Source: Bathynomus jamesi (lineage: Eukaryota; Arthropoda; Malacostraca; Isopoda; Cirolanidae). From it: a stretch of DNA of 64,000 bases. The stretch is taken from positions 188,501 through 252,500 of the forward strand of contig JAJOZX010003320.1 of assembly GCA_023014485.1 (NCBI GenBank). The letters run 5' to 3'. The notes under the pieces were generated by a model. It did no database searches, had not been told where the DNA came from, and saw only the letters and a program-made list of their open reading frames with translations. The first letter of the stretch is position 1. Every line of letters starts with the position of its first letter. The translations under genes and the position numbers were made by a program. Below, piece after piece: positions 10,917-21,329 of this stretch.

Positions 10917-11845
10917 CAGAGATGAGAAATCGGATCGGATTCGAATCGATAATCGGAATTAATCGATATTTTTTGAGAAATCTGAATCGAAAAACGGGCG
11001 CGGATCTGAATCGAAATTTTGATCCGAATCGAAAAGAAACGATGAATCCGAATTCGAATTCAAATCGATAAAAAATATGGATCCGGATTTTAAAAATTTG
11101 GTTATAACTTATAAATAACTTATAAGGCTTATTAACGTTTCCGGTTTCACCACAGGTAAAGACTGACCTTTCCGAGAATCTGTTTGCTCGGACAAAAATC
11201 ATACTAATCCTATACTCCATCCATTAAGGTGCTAATCCTAATCCTTAAATTTTGGTATTGTCCGAGAGTGACAATTTCACACGCTCCTCAAAGAAATAAC
11301 CTTTTGCCTTCGAACATTGAAAATATCTTAGTTGTCAGGGCTAATTTTAATTTGTAAATTTGTATCTATACAGTGGATATATTTCTTAAAGTATTATTAT
11401 CATATTTTAATTTTTATGTATGCTATAATTAATATTTCTTGTATATATGAGCCTTAATTGTTTAATAAATTAGCTTATATGAATGATTTTTTTTTGCACC
11501 TTATTAAGAGTAAATCTAAAGTTATTACTTAGATCGTTAATAGACTGAGAATTATCTGTACTATTTATTAAAAATGAAACTTATTAATAATAGCCACCCC
11601 TTGACTAAAACAACGATGATAGGTATAATTTTATTAAATGAACTCATAAAAATCAAGAAAAATTAGGCCTGGATCCGAATCGGATTCGAATCGGATCGAA
11701 ATCGAAAAAGAAATAATCCGAATCGGAAAAAAAATCGAATCGATAAAAACCGAAAAATTTGAATCCGAATTCGAATCTATATTTCTAATTGCGTGAAAAT
11801 CGGATTCGAATTTGAATCGAAAAAGATTTCGATTTCCCATCCCTG
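10917..11845. mobile_element. Non-autonomous hAT element with exact 8-bp TSD
   Basis: The ends are CAGAGATGAGAAATCG and, inverted, CAGGGATGGGAAATCG. ATTTAGAT flanks both sides exactly (10909-10916, 11846-11853). CAGRGATG tips with an 8-bp TSD fit hAT. Each end holds dense GAATCG/CGGATTCGAATC repeats that give long spurious frames. No transposase is encoded; 929 bp. Confidence 0.88.
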
Positions 11846-12126
11846 ATTTAGATAAAAGTTAATCAGTTAAAAACATTACTAAAATATTGGTATTTAAATT
11901 ATTTAAATGTGGTGTTTTGCAAATGAAATGAAAGTTTCACATCCTTTTACGAAATTATTTTCGACGATACGCGAATGGTAGCGACAATACCGCAAATCAC
12001 ATAGCCAAAACTCTATAAATCTAAAAATTATTCGTATTAGGGTAACACTATTATGGAATCCACCTTGACTTTCTTGAAAATCTAATATACTATTTCAGAA
12101 ATGAAGCCTTATATATATATATATAT

Positions 12127-15100
12127 TAGGGTGTGACCGTTGCTCTCCAAAAATCAAAAAATGGTCCAACAATGCTGTTCAAAGTTTTAGTGTTGTGTAT
12201 TTATCTAGGAAACACCCCTGTAAATTTTCTTAGAGATCGGTGCATGTTTGAGCTAGCACCGTCGTACCAGCAAGTATTGCTATTTCAGCTTATGAACTTC
12301 ATAAATAAGTGTGAAAATAGCACATTTTATCAGATTTTCATTTCCGGTCTGGAACGCTGACCCACAAATTTTCCACGTATTATTTTATTGCATTTAATTT
12401 TAATGATGCTCTTTTCTTTTCCCTTGACAGTGATTTGATGTTGTGAATAGAGAATTTAATCATGGATACACGGCAAGATGATGAGTATGTCAGAATGTTA
12501 TTGGGCACCGTACCCGAGAAGAAGAAAAGGAAATAAAGGGCTGCAAACTGCCAACTAATAGGCAGGTCTTACTATGTCTGTTAGCAAACCTTCGGGATAT
12601 GCATTGGGACCAGGCTTTATCTGCCACCACTGACAATGTGCTTTTGCATTACCAGAAGGCGAATGTCCCGACCATTACAGGCAGGAACAATATTGGCCGA
12701 GTGATTAAAACTTACTATGACAAAGACTACATGATGCTTATGAAAAAGAATGAGGATAGAAGACGGGCTGATGATCCTGGAATTATGAAGTTTAAATCAG
12801 AATTGAGCCTGACGATGAAATTTTATAAGAACACAGTGTTGAAAGACATGGCGGCTGCGAAAAAGGGGAAAACTCAGGCCGAACAAGATGCCATCGATAC
12901 TGACATACTCTTTATGAAAAGCATGCTAAGTGACAGAGTAGCTACCTACTCTGGGGTAAACAAAGTACTCACAAAAAAGGTTCAGAAGCGACAGAAAAGG
13001 CAGATGCGAGAAGAGAAGCGACAAGAGAGAGAGCAATGTGATCATGCTGAGAATGTACAGGCTGATATTGATTCACCTATTAGCTCTGATGAGGACGATG
13101 ACATTGATGAGGCCAGCACTGCTGAACCAAAGAGAAAACATCGGAGAACAGTGAAAGAGGGAGTTTCAATTTTTGTGCCCCATGATATTCTGAAGTCGGC
13201 AGAACTTGTTTCATGCAGTGTTCGAAACAACATCTCGCCGACCCAGCTGAGTGCAATTGTGTACTCCCTTGTATCTGCATGTGGTGGAGATACATCAAAG
13301 CTGAGTCTAAATGCAAGGACGAAATAAGTTTAAAAATCATGGATGAATGGCAACCATCAGACAAAGTACTGGTGCACTGGGATGGTAAACTTATGGACAC
13401 GCTGGATTTCAAAGGCACTGATGACCGCCTGCCCATTCTTGTGTCTGGTGTCAATGGCACAAAGCTTCTTGGAGTCCCACCTCTTCCGCATTTGACTCAA
13501 AAAGCTGGCCTGGTTCAAGGAGACTTGATATCAACAGCAACCAAACAACTTCTGGTCGATTGGGAGTGTGAACAGAATGTCGTTGGTATGGTTTTCGACA
13601 CAACTTCATCCAATACGGGTAAACCTATTTCAAACATCAGCGTGAATTTATCACGACATTAATACCAAAATACAGTGAATGATTTAACAGAAATCTGCAA
13701 AAAGCACGTGCCTGAAATGGTGGCCTTAAACTACAATTACATTTTTTTTTAGGACAAAAAACAGCTGCTTGCGTCTCCCTCCAAAAGGAATTAGAGCGTG
13801 CCGTATTCTGGTGCACCTGTCGCAGGCATGTGGGCGAAGTCATCCTAGGTGTTTGCTGGGATTGCTTGAAAGTGGAGGGCTCTTCAAGTCCAAACATAAT
13901 GGTTTTCCAGAGGTGAGTCATAAGCTTTACAAAATAACAAGGAATATTATTATCTAATGAACAAATTTAGTGGAATTTCTTTTATTAGACTTATAAGATA
14001 TACTAACACCAAGCAAATGATCGATCATATCAATCGTAATACCCCTAAAACAATATTATAGATTAGTACGAAATACAATAATCCCAATAATTGCATTTCT
14101 AGGTTCAAGAACCATTTCTCTCAACTGGCGTACAATGAAAAAAAGAAATACTACTACCCCGCAATGCCTGGAGTGTTTGAGGAGCGCCAGCAGGAGATGG
14201 CTGACTTCTTCCGTGAATCTCTAGCCCAACCATTTACACGTGTCGACTACAAGGAGTTGGTAGAGCTTTGTCTGCTGCTTGTAACTAAAGGATCCGAGCC
14301 AGTGAACTTCACAATGGTCTACCCCGGCGCACTTCACAAAGCAAGGTGGATGGCTAAACTGCTCTATACCCTCAAGATTGTTCTTTTGTCAGGCCAGATC
14401 AAAGAGCAGTTTCCCAAAGCCGAGGTTGTGACTAAAAGTCAAATCAGCAAGTTAGAACGGTTTGCTGTGTTCACAGTCGCTGTTTATGTCCCATGGTGGA
14501 TTGTTTGCCCCAGTCCAGCAAGTGCGCCACTGAATGACTTGAATTTGGTCGAAACCTTGGCTGAATTTGCCCCATATGACGCCACAATAGTTGACAAAGC
14601 ACGTGTGGCACTCGGTACACACACTTGGTACCTAACTGAGGAGTTGGCCCCACTGGCTTTGTTCTCGTCCCAAGTACAAGAAAGGACAAAAGAGGAGATG
14701 AGGAAGGCCCTTCTTTGCCATGAAGGCACTGAAGTTACTGAGAGAGTGGGGCTCAATCATGGGGGCTATGGAAAGCCATATCTTCCCCCTGTCCCAGAAA
14801 GTGGCACTGCCCTGGTGGACCTAATTGGGCCTGACTCAAGCCGGTTCTTCACCATTTTAGGCATGCCCTATCAGTTTCTCCACAGTCCAGCCAGTGAATG
14901 GGCGGATCATGACGACTACCTGAACATGAAACGGGTTGTGGACAAGCTTCAGGTCGTCAATGAGGCTGCAGAGCATGGTGTAAAACTTTGCCATGACTTT
15001 CTTAATGTTGCCAGGGATGAGGAGCGCTTTCAAGAAGTCCTTCAAGTAGTTGAAAATGACAGACTCCGCGTTCCTAATCAGCGCAAACGATCATCTGTTT

Positions 15101-15455
15101 CCAAACAGAAATCATGGTTTCTTGCTCTAGAGAAATAATACCTTCTGAATATATGATAAAACCCCTTAATGTACCATGAGAGAATAAGAATGATTAACTT
15201 TTTTGTGTTAGTGATAACAGCTTTTAATTAAGACAGGCAAATGATTTGTGTTAATATCGCTTATGATGGTTGTGTAATCTCATATATAGGCGCGTATGCC
15301 GTATAAGCAAAATCGCTATTTTTCAAATTGCTGGTGCTCACTCGAATATGCATGAATCTTCAAAAAATTGCACGTGGGTATTTTTTATGTCATTATGTAA
15401 CACCAAACTTTTGAACAGTATTGTAGGACAAAGTTGGGGCAACTGTCACACCCTA
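12127..15455 (+). mobile_element. hAT-like transposon, TAGGGTGTGAC ends, near-intact gene
   Basis: Left tip TAGGGTGTGACCGTTGC and inverted right tip TAGGGTGTGACAGTTGC. It sits in a (TA)n tract, so the 8-bp flanks (ATATATAT and ATACATAT) can only suggest a TSD. The 3.3-kb unit holds one plus-strand, intron-containing transposase-like gene. A related element with TAGGGTGTGTC at its tip lies at 61562. 15139-15455 is 3' non-coding sequence plus the right tip. Confidence 0.82.
12462..15138 (+). pseudogene. Transposase-like gene, HWDGK / DTTxSNTG / HxARWM family, three exons, nearly intact
   Basis: Exon 1 is 12462-13618, exon 2 is 13753-13912, exon 3 is 14103-15138. Both introns (13619-13752, 13913-14102) have GT-AG borders and splicing keeps frame: NTG|QKTAACVSL and VFQR|FKNHF. 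Visible in order: basic and acidic N-terminal stretches; VLVHWDGKLMD; LPILVSGVNGTKLLGVP; VFDTTSSNTG (acidic residue of an RNase H-like core); CTCRRHVGEV (hAT-like CxxH); YPGALHKARWMAKLLYTLK; a C-terminal AEHGVKLCHDFL. Two small frameshifts remain: in an A-rich run near 12510-12535 and one base near 13327. The rest is open, so the copy is young. Catalytic function is inferred from place and motif order. Confidence 0.78.
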
Positions 15456-15459
15456 ATAC

Positions 15460-15485
15460 ATATATATATATATATATATATATAT
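15460..15485. repeat. (TA)n microsatellite
   Basis: Pure TA run directly after the right end of the 12-15 kb element; it matches the (TA)n at 12110-12126, so the element landed inside a TA tract. Confidence 0.9.
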
Positions 15486-15562
15486 GAAAATTATTTCACG
15501 AAAGTAACACGTGAAAAATATTTATGATGAATAAAACCACGAAGGAAAAGAAACACAAAAAG

Positions 15563-15602
15563 GTGCTCAAGCGCTTTCGTCTAATGACATCCTCAGGAAC
15601 AC
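15563..15602 (-). ncRNA. Hammerhead ribozyme motif, type I with tiny stem III
   Basis: On the minus strand the order is GTGTTC, CTGAGGA (matches CUGANGA), a short stem II (GTC-ATTA-GAC), GAAA, palindromic AGCGCT, then U and GAGCAC. GAGCAC pairs fully with GTGTTC (one G-U) as stem I. Stem III is only the self-complementary AGCGCT, so cleavage would need a dimer. Penelope-like elements are known to carry such minimal type I hammerheads. Not tested; the cleavage triplet CUU obeys the NUH rule but is not the favoured GUC. Confidence 0.65.
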
Positions 15603-15682
15603 TGAAGTATAAAAAAGGTTACGGCCTATATATAGGTTACAGAAAGAAAAAAAAAAAAAAATAAATAACATACATACACACA

Positions 15683-15721
15683 AACATATATATATATATA
15701 TATATATATACATACATATCT

Positions 15722-15778
<57 letters not shown>
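15683..15778. repeat. (TA)n tracts inside the Penelope element
   Basis: Two TA runs separated by CATACATATCTACACATACA. They follow an A-rich run at about 15644-15662. Confidence 0.9.
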
Positions 15779-15780
<2 letters not shown>

Positions 15781-15999
15781 ATAAACAGAGAAGTAAAAAT
15801 AAAAATTAAAGGATTAACAAAGAGGCATACAGATTTGTAAAGAAAAATATCGATTTTTAGCACAAGATCAAATGAATTATAAAAATACAAATTTATACTG
15901 GAAATCTGCCCGGGTTTTAACACTTTGCCTTTTATAGTCAAGTTTCGATATATATAAAAATAAAATGAAGATTAAAAGTTAATAAAGTAGCATACAAGT

Positions 16000-17450
16000 T
16001 TACCAAAGATTTAACGTCCTACCCTTTTTATCTAAATCTGTTTTGAAGGAATTCAAAACAACAGGATCGAGTTGAAAAAGACCTTTGCTTATATTGAAGT
16101 TATTTGAAAGTTGGATAATGGCAGACTCAAGAATATTTCTATTAACAATGTTGCTAGAGTGAAATAAAACTGAAGCATTATTCCAATCAATACAGTGGGA
16201 TAACTCTGACAAATGGACAAAAAGAGCACTGGACAACTGTCCTGTTCTAACGGAATATTGATGCTGTTTTATACGTGTGTGCAAATCCTTTCCCGTCTGA
16301 CCTATGTAAAAGGAATCACATTGTTTACACCCAATTTTATACATAATGCCTGAATTATTGGTAGGGCTATTTTTTACTATGATATTTTTCACAATATTGT
16401 TATATGAAAATACTACATTAATATCCAAAAGTTTAAGTACATTAGCAATGCCTAAAATGCCCGGGAAAAATGGAAGTACTAAAATATTTTTTGACAAAGT
16501 ACGAGTGTTATTATTGATACGATAGAAAGTTCGTTTTGCCTTGTTGAGACAAGATTCCATAAACGCAGATGGATAACACAGATCACTTCCAATACCGTTG
16601 ATTTTTTCCAATTCGGCATCGATGTATTCCGGACTGGCGATCCTAAGGGCGCGGAGAAACATTGATGAAAAAATGGCCTTCTTAGTTGGGGTGTCATGTC
16701 CCGAGTAAAAGTGTACGTAGGACAAATTGTTTGTTGTTTTCCGATAGATACTAAACTTAAAACCTGGGCTTTCGCTATGTACACGCACATCCAAAAATGG
16801 GATTGAATTGTCTTGTTCCACTTCTAAAGTAAACTTAATGGAGGGGACTTGATCATTTAACTGAAGGAGGAAGTTATCCAGGTCACGATTCATGGGCCAG
16901 ATACACAAAATATCGTCGACGTACCGCAACCAAGGGATGCCAACCCCCAGGATTCTCGGAATGTAAGTAATTTCGAAAAACTCCATATAAATATTGGAGA
17001 GGAGGGGCGATAAGGGGTTGCCCATGGCCATCCCAAAAACTTGTTGATAATACTCGTTATTGAAAGTGAATTTACAGTCTTTGATGCAGAGCTTAATAAG
17101 TTCCAAAACAATGTGTGAAGGTAGTGGCAGGTCATACTTATGTAATTCTTGGGAGAGAAAGTCAAGCATATCATCAATCGGCACTTTTGTAAACAATGAA
17201 CAAACGTCAAAACTGATCAGTCTATCGTTAGTTTCAGTACGTGCATTATTCAATTTTTCAGTAAGATCCATGGAATTTTTTACATGTGAATCAGAGATAG
17301 TTCCGAGAATGGGGGACAAGACTTTGACAAGCCATTTGGAGAGTTTATAAGTAATAGAGCCCACCGAGCTAATAATAGGGCGCATAGGGTTGCCAGGTTT
17401 GTGGGCAGAGAAGGTGGGCAGAGAAGGTAAGTGGACGTGAAAAGCGGAAT
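16000..17450 (-). pseudogene. Penelope RT with GIY-YIG endonuclease
   Basis: A 461-codon frame (16000-17385) is intact. It carries RT blocks DVCSLFTKVPIDD, GMAMGNPLSPLLSNIYME and the catalytic LRYVDDILCIW (about residue 155), then IPFLDVRVH, a thumb-like region, and near residue 350 the endonuclease core GIMYKIGCKQCDSFYIGQTG with RIKQHQ downstream. The block upstream of the Met still reads AHKPGNPMRPIISSVGS, so translation began further 5'. That part is lost or scrambled beyond about 17450, making the gene 5'-truncated. The enzyme would nick DNA with the GIY-YIG domain and prime cDNA synthesis. Confidence 0.88.
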
Positions 17451-17511
17451 TAAGTCCTTATGATCTTTGAGAATGCGTTTCAAGCCACTATTAAATGTAA
17501 AAAATTCCATG

Positions 17512-17570
17512 GACGAAAGCGCTTGAGCACCTTTTTGTGTTTCCTTTCCTTCGTGGTTTTATTCATCATA
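17512..17570 (+). repeat. Inverted partial copy of the Penelope ribozyme-containing end
   Basis: Contains GACGAAAGCGCTTGAGCACC but lacks the CUGANGA half, so only the 3' part of the ribozyme motif is present. It is the inverted mate of 15522-15577. Confidence 0.85.
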
Positions 17571-17576
17571 TATATA

Positions 17577-17584
17577 CAGTATAT

Positions 17585-17655
<71 letters not shown>

Positions 17656-17656
17656 A
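17577..17656. repeat. (TA)n / (GATA)n microsatellite
   Basis: A TA run followed by about eight GATA units. Confidence 0.9.
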
Positions 17657-17659
17657 TAT

Positions 17660-18440
17660 ATGTAACAGTTTTTTGCGCACACCTACAGGTACAATTGGTG
17701 TAGAACAATGCGGTTTTCACCATTCGATGCGTCTTTTTATTGTGCAGTGCCCATGCTAAAAAAAATTCCCTAACATAATTCCTTCCCCCCTTTTAGGGGT
17801 ACAGTTCTTCCCATGCCTGTACACGCATTTTTTTAATTTTTCATTTTTAATCATAATTTTGGCACAAAATAAGTCAATATTTACTAAACATTTAATATCA
17901 TTCTATTCCCAAAAGATTTTTCGATTCACAAAAGATTTCTTTATCGATTCAATACAAAAAATTACATAATTAAAACGGGCAATTTAAATAAACACGAGTT
18001 TAAAGTTAAACGAGCCACACTCGAAATTATTTACCGTGACTTTTGTGCGTTTTATTACTGTGGCTTTTGTACAAATAATTTTACGTATACACAAACAATT
18101 TGATAGGATATTGATTTATCATTGTATTTTTTAGTTGTCATAGAAATACGTTAATTAAGTTATCTGATTAGATGCTCTTTTATAGTTGATCATTTTTAGA
18201 AAATTATTTATTTTCCCAACTTTAAAATATTACAAAATTTCTATTAGGTATCCTAATATCATTATGCCTGTCGCTGTAAGTAAGAAAATAGCAATTATTT
18301 TCCATTTTATGAAAATTTCGGAATCCCTAGGCCTACAAAACTAATTTTCCCCTTTTCTTTATAAAAAATTGTTGCTTTTAGGAAGTCTTTCGGTTATAAA
18401 TTTGTACCAGTCTATTGTTTATCTATAATAATAGTAATAA
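17660..18440. other. AT-rich spacer, nothing recognised
   Basis: No gene or repeat end was recognised. A (TG)n run of about 35 bp follows at 18447-18481, then a block (18482-18600) without coding signal. Confidence 0.45.
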
Positions 18441-18443
18441 AAA

Positions 18444-18483
<40 letters not shown>

Positions 18484-18649
18484 CCAGCCATCAGCCATAA
18501 CTCCAAAATGGAAGCAGTTACAAACATGAAACTTCACACACATATTGATTAGGTCCAGAGGTTGTGCACGTGGGTGTTAATAAATTAAATAATTAATTTT
18601 AAAACATTAAATGACGTCATCAAGATCATTACGAAACTTATGGTAAAAT

Positions 18650-18910
18650 TATTGAATACCCGGTTAGGTTCATTGAGTGCCAGGTTAGATCATCTGTATG
18701 CCCTTGACGATTAGTTAGGTTAAGTCGTGATATTTTCGTTGGCTTTAACGAAAACATCATGAGAACCTAACCAATCGTCAAGGATGTACAATTAACCTAA
18801 CCGGGCATTCAATTAACGTACCCGGGCATTCAATTAACCTAATCGGGCATTCAGTTGACCTAACTGGGCATTCAATTAACCTAACTGGGCATTCAGTTTC
18901 CCTAACCGGG
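18650..18910. repeat. Foldback repeat with CCTAAC motifs, unit 1
   Basis: Arms CCCTTGACGATTAGTTAGGTT and AACCTAACCAATCGTCAAGG (near-perfect complements) flank GATATTTTCGTTGGCTTTAACGAAAA. A tandem array of about five 21-bp units (GGGCATTCAATTAACCTAAC and variants) follows at 18800-18910. The second unit starts at 18966. Confidence 0.8.
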
Positions 18911-18942
18911 CATATATATATATAATAGCTTTCAACATCCAC

Positions 18943-18972
18943 CCCGGCAACGCCGGGTCGCTCCGCTATTAT
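18943..18972 (+). other. Short GC hairpin, possible Helitron 3' end
   Basis: CCCGGCAACGCCGGG is a strong short hairpin followed by TCGCTCCGCTATT. Helitrons end in a GC hairpin plus CTRR, and CTAT is not a match. No 5' end or Rep/helicase was seen, so this is only a suggestion. Confidence 0.25.
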
Positions 18973-19200
18973 TGAATACCCGGTTAGGTTCATTGAATGC
19001 CAGGTTAGGTCATCTGTACGCCCTTGACGATTGGTTAGGTTAAGTCGTGATATTTTCGTTGGCTTTAACGAAAATATCATGACTTAACCTAACCAATCGT
19101 CAAGGGTGTACAATTAACCTAACCGGGCATTCAATTAATCTAATCGGGCATTCAATTGACCTAACCGGCCATTTAATTAACCTAATCGGGCATCATTACT
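18966..19200. repeat. Foldback repeat with CCTAAC motifs, unit 2
   Basis: Repeats the hairpin and 21-bp array of unit 1 at high identity, so the two are a tandem or segmental duplication about 315 bp apart. The hairpin arms are longer and more perfect here (TTAGGTTAAGTCGTGATATT against AATATCATGACTTAACCTAA). Confidence 0.8.
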
Positions 19201-19379
19201 ATTATAATTTAGCAAAAATGTATCTGCCTGCCTGTCCGCAGAAAAAACTTTTACGTTTCTGAACAGATTTCGACCAAACTTCGTATGGTGGATGGGGGTG
19301 ATGAGTAATGAACGAAAATATATGTGTGACCAGCCCCCCCCCACCACCACCACCAATTACTGGACCCGAGGGACCCCAG

Positions 19380-19735
19380 CACCGCGATAAAACTATAGAA
19401 AAGAACGCAGCAATGAAAATCTTGAGCTTCACATTGTGTCAATATTTGTGAAGCTTAAGATTTTCATGACTATATTTTATTGACCAAATAATTGAACCCC
19501 CAGTAATTAGGGGCCTGCGACCCCCCAATTACTGTCGGTTCAATTATTTGGTCAATAAAACTATAGAAAAGAACGCAGTCATGAAAATCTTGAGCTTCAC
19601 ATCCGAGTTCATCGTATCAAGATTTGTGAAGTTTTAGATTTTCATGGCTGCGTTCTTTTCTGTAGTTTTATTGACCGAATAATTGGTTCGCCAGTAATTG
19701 GAGGGCCACAGGCACCCCAATTACTGAGGCTCAAG
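19380..19735. repeat. Array of alternating inverted repeats
   Basis: The word AAGAACGCAG...ATGAAAATCTTGAGCTTCACA and its reverse complement alternate about four times (19396, 19448, 19568, 19628). They are joined by AATTACTGGAC/CAGTAATT and TTGACCAAATAATTGAAC segments that also appear in both orientations. The result is a compound foldback. No coding content. Confidence 0.75.
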
Positions 19736-19744
19736 GTGAGAGGA

Positions 19745-20430
19745 AAGGGAACGATATCCAGATAAAGGGCTATTGATGTTCAAAATAAAATACGCCGTAG
19801 GCCCACAATTCGGTTTGGGTCGAAGGTCCAAGCACCGCAGATCTAGCAAAATCGGCGCGTAGCGCAGATCTTTTGCTAGTACCAATCTATTCGACATTCT
19901 TTAAAACTGACTGACAAACAGTATTTTACGTACCGTAACATGGGTTACATATAAATTAACGATTTCCAAAGTTTATTAACAGTAACAAAACCATTACAAT
20001 CGACGAAACATTGTTATAAATTAATTCTAAATATATGCCCTCTCCAGACATTGAAAAAAGCAGATATGTTATAGAATGCCTGTATATCTGTTGTTTACAA
20101 TTTCAACTGTTTACACAAAGTAAGGCGTCAGTAACTTTACTTTGGAGTTGGTCCTCTTTCCATTGTTCAATTCCTGCCGCATTCGCTTGTTTATGTCATA
20201 AAGATCCTTCAAGTCATTCTCTCCTTTTGAGATGACCTTTTATATCAAAAAAATTTCAGTTGGATTTGGATTTGGAAGTGATGAGGCAAATGTTTAAGAG
20301 TTTGTTGTGTGGCAAAGGTGAAGAGCCTTATCAGGTATTTTATTAACAGAGATTATAATAAATGTTCGAATTGAGCACAGTCATCTTGTTAATTTGAGGT
20401 GTCTGAAACATTAAAAAAAAAAAAGATAAT
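19745..20430. other. Spacer, nothing recognised
   Basis: No coding frame with family features. A short direct repeat CGCAGATCT occurs at about 19837 and 19863. Confidence 0.4.
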
Positions 20431-20445
20431 TCAATTCCTCATTAC

Positions 20446-20945
20446 CAGTGCTGGGATTAGCGACGCGAATTAGCCACGCTAATTTTTTATTAGCGATACT
20501 GTTAGCGCTGCTAATTCTCAAAAGTGTTAGCGAAACAGGTAGCGGCGCTAAGTTTTAAGGAAAAGTCAATCGCTAATTTTTTCAAAACCACTTGTAGAAA
20601 TTGAAGAGAATTCATTCTTCCGTTGGATGGTTTTCCCTATTAATATATACGAAAGGAACTCTACTCGGACATAAAAATGCTTTCATTTTTGTAGACTATA
20701 ACGTCACATTTTTGTACCTTAGCAACCAATTACTGTACATCAAGGTCTGTGCTAGTCTATGCAAGTAAATTACGGAAGGCAGAACATATAAATTGGAATG
20801 GTTTCAGAAAAAATTAGCGACAAAATTAGTGTTAGTGTTAGCGGCGCTAGCTGTTGAAATGCTTAGCGTCAGCGTTAGCGGCACTATATTTTATGGTAAT
20901 TAGCGTTAGCGGCGCTAACTTTTTTGAGTTAGCGGTACAACACTG
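20446..20945. mobile_element. hAT MITE rich in TTAGCG words (copy 1)
   Basis: The tips are CAGTGCTGGGATTAGC and, inverted, CAGTGTTGTACCGCTAAC. The flanks CTCATTAC (20438-20445) and TTCATTAC (20946-20953) differ by one base. Repeated TTAGCGGCGCTAA words fill both ends. No coding capacity. A shorter relative sits at 42982-43340. Confidence 0.85.
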
Positions 20946-21329
20946 TTCATTACCTATGTCACTGCGATAAAAGTTGGGAGCCATAGGCAATGAATAATTG
21001 TTCTAACATTTGCTTTTCTTTTTTATGTTTCAAGTACTTCAAAAAGTTCGAAACAGTGGTGTGAAACGTAGTGAAATGTGTTTACAAGTTAACGGAGCGA
21101 GTTTGAACATGTAATATAACCCCTGTTAATAAAATAACATACATAATTGAAATGGTTGTTGACTTCGACACACCCTGTATTGTTTCATTTCGCATGCGTT
21201 CAATGTTAAATAGTATTAGTACAGAATATCAGTCATATATATTATATATATACCGCTAAAATCTCCATTTTAAGAGATTTCAATGTTACAGCACCAACTT
21301 TAAATTCCTTCGCGTTTCACTGACTAGTT

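Larger units (their letters stand above)
15520..17571 (-). mobile_element. Penelope-like element with terminal inverted repeats
   Basis: A minus-strand RT plus GIY-YIG endonuclease gene is bounded by an inverted repeat of about 58 bp: 15522-15577 against 17512-17570, both containing AATAAAACCACGAAGG and GTGCTCAAGCGCTTTCGTC (or its complement). Inverted pseudo-LTR fragments of this kind are characteristic of Penelope-like elements. (TA)n tracts lie inside and outside. The RT N-terminus is missing, so the copy is truncated. Confidence 0.88.

Noticed and set aside
10885..11840. Phe/Arg/Ser-rich frames on the minus strand
   Set aside because: They come from GAATCG-type subterminal repeats of the hAT MITE 10917-11845.
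15720..15941. Small protein rich in YIYI
   Set aside because: Microsatellite translation inside a Penelope element.
18943..18972. Helitron
   Set aside because: A GC hairpin is present, but the end is CTAT rather than CTRR, and no TC start or Rep/helicase was found. Kept only as a low-confidence note.
18778..19080. 100-codon frame with repeated ECPVRLI units
   Set aside because: It is the 21-bp foldback repeat read through in one frame; no codon-level conservation is visible.
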